Shown here: positions 39,591-43,500 of the stretch, one piece after another
How the letters are laid out: every line of letters begins with the position of its first letter
How positions within the stretch are numbered: the first letter of the stretch is position 1
Notes under the pieces: model-generated
The model's database searches: none
What the model was told of the DNA's origin: nothing
What the model saw: the letters and a program-made list of their open reading frames with translations, nothing else
Assembly (NCBI GenBank): GCA_963575745.1
Contig: CAUYUJ010019604.1
Location: forward strand, 432,276-475,775
From: Prorocentrum cordatum
Taxonomy: Eukaryota; Sar; Dinophyceae; Prorocentrales; Prorocentraceae
DNA length: 43,500 bases
Direction of reading: 5' to 3'
Position numbers and translations under genes: made by a program

Positions 39591-40080
39591 GCGCTTCACT
39601 GATGGAGGGTGGGTCGTTTTCGAGATGTGGCTTTCGCCCTGGAGTCGGGCACATCATGTTTCAACGTTTGCAGAAGTTTCACTGATCTCCGGCGGGCCGT
39701 TGTCAAAATATGGTTCTCGCCTTAGCGCCGCGCGTATGGGTCTTAAACGTTTGCAGAAGTTTCTCGGGATGGAGGGCGGCCCGTTTGCAACACGTGTTTG
39801 TCGTCGTAGTGCCGCGCACACTTGTCTTCAGCGCATGCAGTATTCTCACGGATGGAGGATGGCTCTTTTTGTTCGGTTGTGTTCTCCCCTTGGCACCGCG
39901 CGTATTGGCCGCAACGGCTTTGAATCGTTTCAACAGTTTGCTACGCTTGACGTCCCAGAAGTTGCGTTTCGGTATGATTGGTGGCTGTCAGGGCGCAACC
40001 ATCACGTTGATTCGAGGCATGGGCGACCCAGAATTTGTGTTATGGGACGGCTTTGGATCCGCAGGTCGCAACAGTAAAGT
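39590..40080. repeat. Degenerate tandem repeat of about 83 bp
   Basis: GTTTGCAGAAGTTTC recurs at 39666 and 39749 with a diverged copy near 39831 and perhaps 39922; TGGAGG-TGG and CGCCGCGCGTATGG words repeat between. Confidence 0.65.
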
Positions 40081-40257
40081 TTATTCGCGGCGCTGAAAGT
40101 GTATTGGCGCGATTGAACACTTGCCAGACGGTTGTCTTCCAACGGGGCTTGTCCCTCAAATAAGATATATATTGTAAGAGTTGATAACGGGGATCTGGAT
40201 GGAGGGTGTATAGCAACCTCGTTGATGAATCTTGGGTTTGCGTTGGTCCTCATCTTC

Positions 40258-40395
40258 CCCCCTCCTCCTCCTCCTCCTCCTCCTCCTTGTCCCCCTCCTC
40301 CTCCTACCCCTCCTCCTCCTCCTCCTCCTCTTCCTCCTCCGTCCCACCCCGCGTGCGGGGAAGGAGGAGGAGGAGGAGGAGGAGGGGGAGCAAGG
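40258..40395. repeat. (CCT)n then (GGA)n, inverted pair
   Basis: A CCT tract (40258-40342) faces a GGA tract (40362-40395), so the two can pair. Confidence 0.85.
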
Positions 40396-40439
40396 GGAGG
40401 GTCGAGGAACCCTCCCCTGCTTGGACGTGTTCGTCTGAT

Positions 40440-40555
40440 GTCTTGTCAGGTTCTTGTTGGAGGCTTTCCACCCTCGGGATGCTCTCTTGCAACTGCGCCT
40501 CTCCTGGGGCGTCTCAGGATAGGCCGAGTCGGCCCAAGCGGCCGCTGGAGACCCG
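40440..40555 (+). repeat. Dispersed repeat of about 110 bp, copy 3
   Basis: Shares CCTCGGGATGCTCTCTTGCA and CTGCGCCTCTCC with copies at 24861 and 31675. The right half has diverged. Confidence 0.55.
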
Positions 40556-40822
40556 AGATATGACTTGAAATCAACATCCCCTCGCGCCGTGGAAGGATCA
40601 CGTCGCGACCGAAGGTTTGGGCAGTTTTCAGCCTCGCGGCACCCCTTGCTGGGCCCCAGGAGGAATGAGCACACATGAAACGCTGGCTTTCAGGGCGGGA
40701 GACGAAGCCATGGGGGCCAACGTCATTGCAGCGTCAGAGGACAGGGCCGCGGAGAGGGAGCGAGGCTGGTGCCTCGGCGACGGAGGGGCGGCCCGTCTGT
40801 CTGCATGTTGTGTTCCCTTTCG

Positions 40823-40989
40823 GCCACGCGCAGGAGGGGGTCGGGGGAGGGAGAAAGGCGGCTTTGAAACACTCCTGCGTCTTATAAGGCGCGGGCCTGG
40901 TCCACGGATGTTTGGCAGGCGCCTTCTAAGACGCAGCTTCCTTCTCAGAAGCCTTCCCCCCTCCCCCAGACCCCCTTGTGCGCGTCGCC
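40823..40989. mobile_element. MITE family 2, copy 3
   Basis: 167 bp, more diverged: ends GCCACGCGCAGGAGGGGG and GTGCGCGTCGCC, inner TTATAAGGCGCGGGCC and GGCGCCTTCTAAGA. Confidence 0.75.
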
Positions 40990-41108
40990 AATCCTTGGAG
41001 AGCGGCGTCTGTCTCCGAGACCGTCCAGAAAAGACTTGGGGCCTGGGGGCAGGGGCCTCGAACAACAAAACCTGCATCAGCACAAACCGTCGGAGGTCCC
41101 GGCGGAGT

Positions 41109-41202
41109 TCTTGGATCGGCGCCTTGGCGCCCCCCCTTGGCGGCGCCTCCCGGCGCCGCTCCCGGCGCGCGGAGGGGGGTGGCCAAGCGCCGATCCAAGA
41201 AG
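41109..41202. repeat. Short foldback element, copy 2
   Basis: Arms TTCTTGGATCGGCGC and its complement GCGCCGATCCAAGAA, with further GGCGCC palindromes inside. Confidence 0.75.
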
Positions 41203-41462
41203 TTCGGGAGGACTTCCGAAAGGTTGCATGCCGTTTGTCACTGCTCCAGGGGGCCGCTCATCGAACACGTTGGAGCGCTGGATGCCTGGGTCCGTCTTGT
41301 GCAGGCATCGTGCCACCAGGAGGGGTGCCAAGTAAGGAGTGAGGGGGCGTTCTGGCCACGGCGAGCCTCGGCCACGAAGAGGTCCTCCGTCCCAGATCGA
41401 AGGAAGGGTACGACGACTGGAGCTCCGGAACCCAAAGTTGTTCTGCTGGGACTCGATGCTCA

Positions 41463-41629
41463 GCCACGCGCAGTGGGTGGTGGGAGGAGGGGGGAAGGCT
41501 TCTTAGAAGCACCCCTGCTTCTTAGAAGGCGCGGGCCTTATCTATTGATGTAAGGCCGGCGCCTTCTAAGAAGCAGCCTCCTTCTAAGAAGCCCTCCCCC
41601 CTTCCCTCCATCCCCTCGTGCGCGCCGCC
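41463..41629. mobile_element. MITE family 2, copy 4
   Basis: 167 bp. CTTCTTAGAAG (left) and CTTCTAAGAAG (right) intact, with GGCGCGGGCCTTAT and TAAGGCCGGCGCC facing each other at the centre. Confidence 0.85.
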
Positions 41630-42922
41630 AAGATGCCACCCCCCGCGCGGATTCAAAATGGATCTGAAGCTCGATGCGAATGGGGCCGCGTCATGGCAGG
41701 AAGTCCCCCGAAGGCGCAGCAGAACGAGCCCAGACCTCCCGGGCTGAATGATAATGCGGTGATCTGTGAATGATGAGTCTGATGTGTTGGGACTTCGGTG
41801 GTGGTCTGGCTCTTGATGCCCTCCAGGACACAGTTTTTGATGAGTCTGGGCCTCCAGAGGTCCGGCCGGCGCGCGGTCTCAGAACCTTACGGACAATTGG
41901 CCCGCCTCGAGAAATCCAGACGAACGTTGGTTTCGAGAGGTCAGTTCACCATTCTGGAACATGCCGCTAATGAGTCCCATGACCCTATGAGTGGCATCAC
42001 ATTAATACCGTGCCGATCTTAAGAATTCCTTCAGTTTTCTGGAGGGCCCTGAGGCGGGGCGAAAGTGTCAGCCGTGGATGTCTTCACGGCGCCCGGATTT
42101 CACGGCCCCCATTTCTTACAGCTGCCATGATGGTTTAGCAGAATCGTACAAGTGGAGGCTTGCATCCTATAACCGATCCCCATCCCCACTGGGCCATGGT
42201 GTCTCAGCCCCACCAGTTCACCCCCCCCAGGTGTGGGTGGGCCCCGCGACGCCCGACGGAAGCAGCAGATATCCCCACTTAGGAGAGTACGGCGGCCAGT
42301 GGAGCCAAGGTCATGCCAGTGTGGATGGGCCAGTTTTCCCTTTCCACTACCATAAGTAGGAGAGGTGGAGGAGGAGGAAGAGGAGGAGGAGGACCCCCTC
42401 ATCCTCCCTTCTCCCCCGTCCTACATCTGGTAATGGTGGTGGAAAATTTGCCCATCGAGTGTGGACGGGGATCGGTGACGCGATCCTCAGAAGGAGTGTC
42501 CCTCTGTTGTTCGTGCTTGGACTCTTCACCTTGGAGTGGTGTTCTCTGTATGGGAGTCTCCACGGGGCCTGGGGCCTCGGGCGAGAGGGCTCCTGTGCTT
42601 CGCTCACGTTGTTGTGGCAGTGTTTCGATTGCGCCTGGTTGCCTCCGTCCCTCGGCCACACGCGGGAACGACCTCTCGCTGGAGTGACCCTGGGTGCGCG
42701 GCAGCTTTCGGAGGGGCGCGGGGGAGTCACACCCAAGCACGCAGACCGCAACTGCCGCCGCATCGCATGCAACGATCGCGGCGGGCGTCGCACCAAAGGT
42801 CATTCTTGTCTGACGTCGCCCTCGTGTGCAGCCGAGTCCCTTCCCTTACAGCCGGCCCGAGGTATAAGATCGAGGTTGGTTCGGGGAGGGTGCCCCAGTT
42901 TTCTTGGCGTTCGTTTGGTATG
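41630..42922. other. No supported gene
   Basis: Short overlapping frames only. A GGA run lies at 42365-42393. Confidence 0.4.
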
Positions 42923-43267
42923 ATTGTGCACCCTGGGGAGGGTACCCGTGGATGTTCTGTCTGTTTTGGCCGACGGAGGGCGTTTTGTTCTTGAGGGATG
43001 TTTTCCTGGCCTAGTTTTGAGTCGGGCGTGTCCCTCTATAGGAGGAGCATTCAAGAATAGGCAAACATAGTCAGGGGCCGATTGTTCTGTTCTTTGTTTG
43101 AATATGTTTGAGCATGCTTTGAGTTTTGCTGTCGTCCAAGCTCCGCCTGTAGGGGGACATGCCCGACCTATCATTTGTTGTTGGGTATTATTGTGCATCC
43201 TGGGGAGGGTACCCTTGGATGTTATGTCTGGTTTGGCCGACGGAGGATCTCTTGTTCTTGAGGGATG
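42923..43267. repeat. 78-bp direct repeats flanking a MITE
   Basis: 42923-43000 and 43190-43267 are about 90 per cent identical (from ATTGTGCA(C/T)CC to TTGAGGGATG) and enclose MITE family 1 copy 3. Confidence 0.8.
43017..43171. mobile_element. MITE family 1, copy 3
   Basis: Ends GTCGGGCGTGTCCC (43021) and complement GGGGACATGCCCGAC (to 43167). No clear 8-base duplication, unlike copies 1 and 2. Confidence 0.85.
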
Positions 43268-43465
43268 CTTATGTCCGACAGTACCCTCTCCACTTCTGAT
43301 GCCCCGGCACCAGCGGTGCCCCCCTGGACTGGCTGTCCGGGCTCGCCAGGTGGCCTTGGCCAGCCTGTTCCGGGCCGCGTGCACGGAGCCGGGCATCATC
43401 CCGCGGCAGGAGCGGGAGAAGAGGGGGGGGGTTTGATGCGGACAAGGGCGGGGGGGCTCCTTCTC

Positions 43466-43500
43466 CGCCCTCCTCCTCCTACCCCTCCTCCTCCTCCTCC
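43466..43500. repeat. (CCT)n tract running off the window
   Basis: CCT repeats to the last base. 43268-43465 has no supported gene. Confidence 0.85.

Noticed and set aside
36000-43500. CRISPR array or tRNA genes
   Set aside because: Repeats are microsatellites or inverted-end elements without uniform unique spacers; no cloverleaf was seen.

Overview
The window looks like nuclear DNA from a eukaryote with a GC-rich, repeat-swollen genome. A dinoflagellate is the best guess, and the Prorocentrum/Symbiodiniaceae type fits best. The reasons are: intronless genes all on one strand, each behind a pyrimidine tract (as expected for spliced-leader acceptors); very long (CCT)n/(GGA)n tracts; CTTGGG-type repeats that create long false reading frames; and a decayed gene resembling an integrase-like repeat family I associate with dinoflagellates. 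No rRNA, tRNA or CRISPR was seen. Organism and family calls rest on recall and reading by eye; no search was run.

Layout: 1-6045 is a repeat landscape with one decayed gene (about 1575-2257), CCT tracts, a tandem family at 3.9-5.45 kb and CTTGGG repeats. 6046-22485 is the main find: an apparently complete, roughly 16.4-kb mobile element. It has matching terminal inverted repeats, two copies of a 30-base palindrome just inside each end, another pair almost exactly at the midpoint (14.2 kb), and six tandem + strand genes. From 22486 to 43500 the sequence is again repeats: several small MITE-like families (three copies of one, four of another), mini- and microsatellites, and one candidate exon of a DHHC palmitoyltransferase-like gene near 24.3 kb.

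The element's genes in order: A (388 aa, Gly/Trp-rich N-terminus, unknown), B (608 aa, possibly an inactive relative of F), C (808 aa, unknown), D (about 332 aa, broken or frameshifted at a C6 run), E (1371 aa, an OTU-like Cys motif, a CENP-B/pogo-like DNA-binding region, a DDE transposase core and a coiled-coil tail), and F (661 aa, endonuclease/exonuclease/phosphatase-like nuclease). E would cut and join DNA at the ends; F and the unknown proteins are presumably accessory.

Across this element, and essentially nowhere else in the window, there are about 78 copies of a 12-base motif CCGCAGTNGCGG. They lie in all three reading frames and between genes, always in the orientation of transcription. 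They are best explained as a 4-bp hairpin closed by an AGUN tetraloop in the transcript. At least two copies follow every stop codon, the first only 2-19 bases away. The unit 'stop, hairpins, pyrimidine tract, next ATG' repeats through the cluster and suggests a punctuation code for processing a polycistronic transcript. I believe this hairpin system, carried inside coding sequence by a transposon, is the novel feature of the window.
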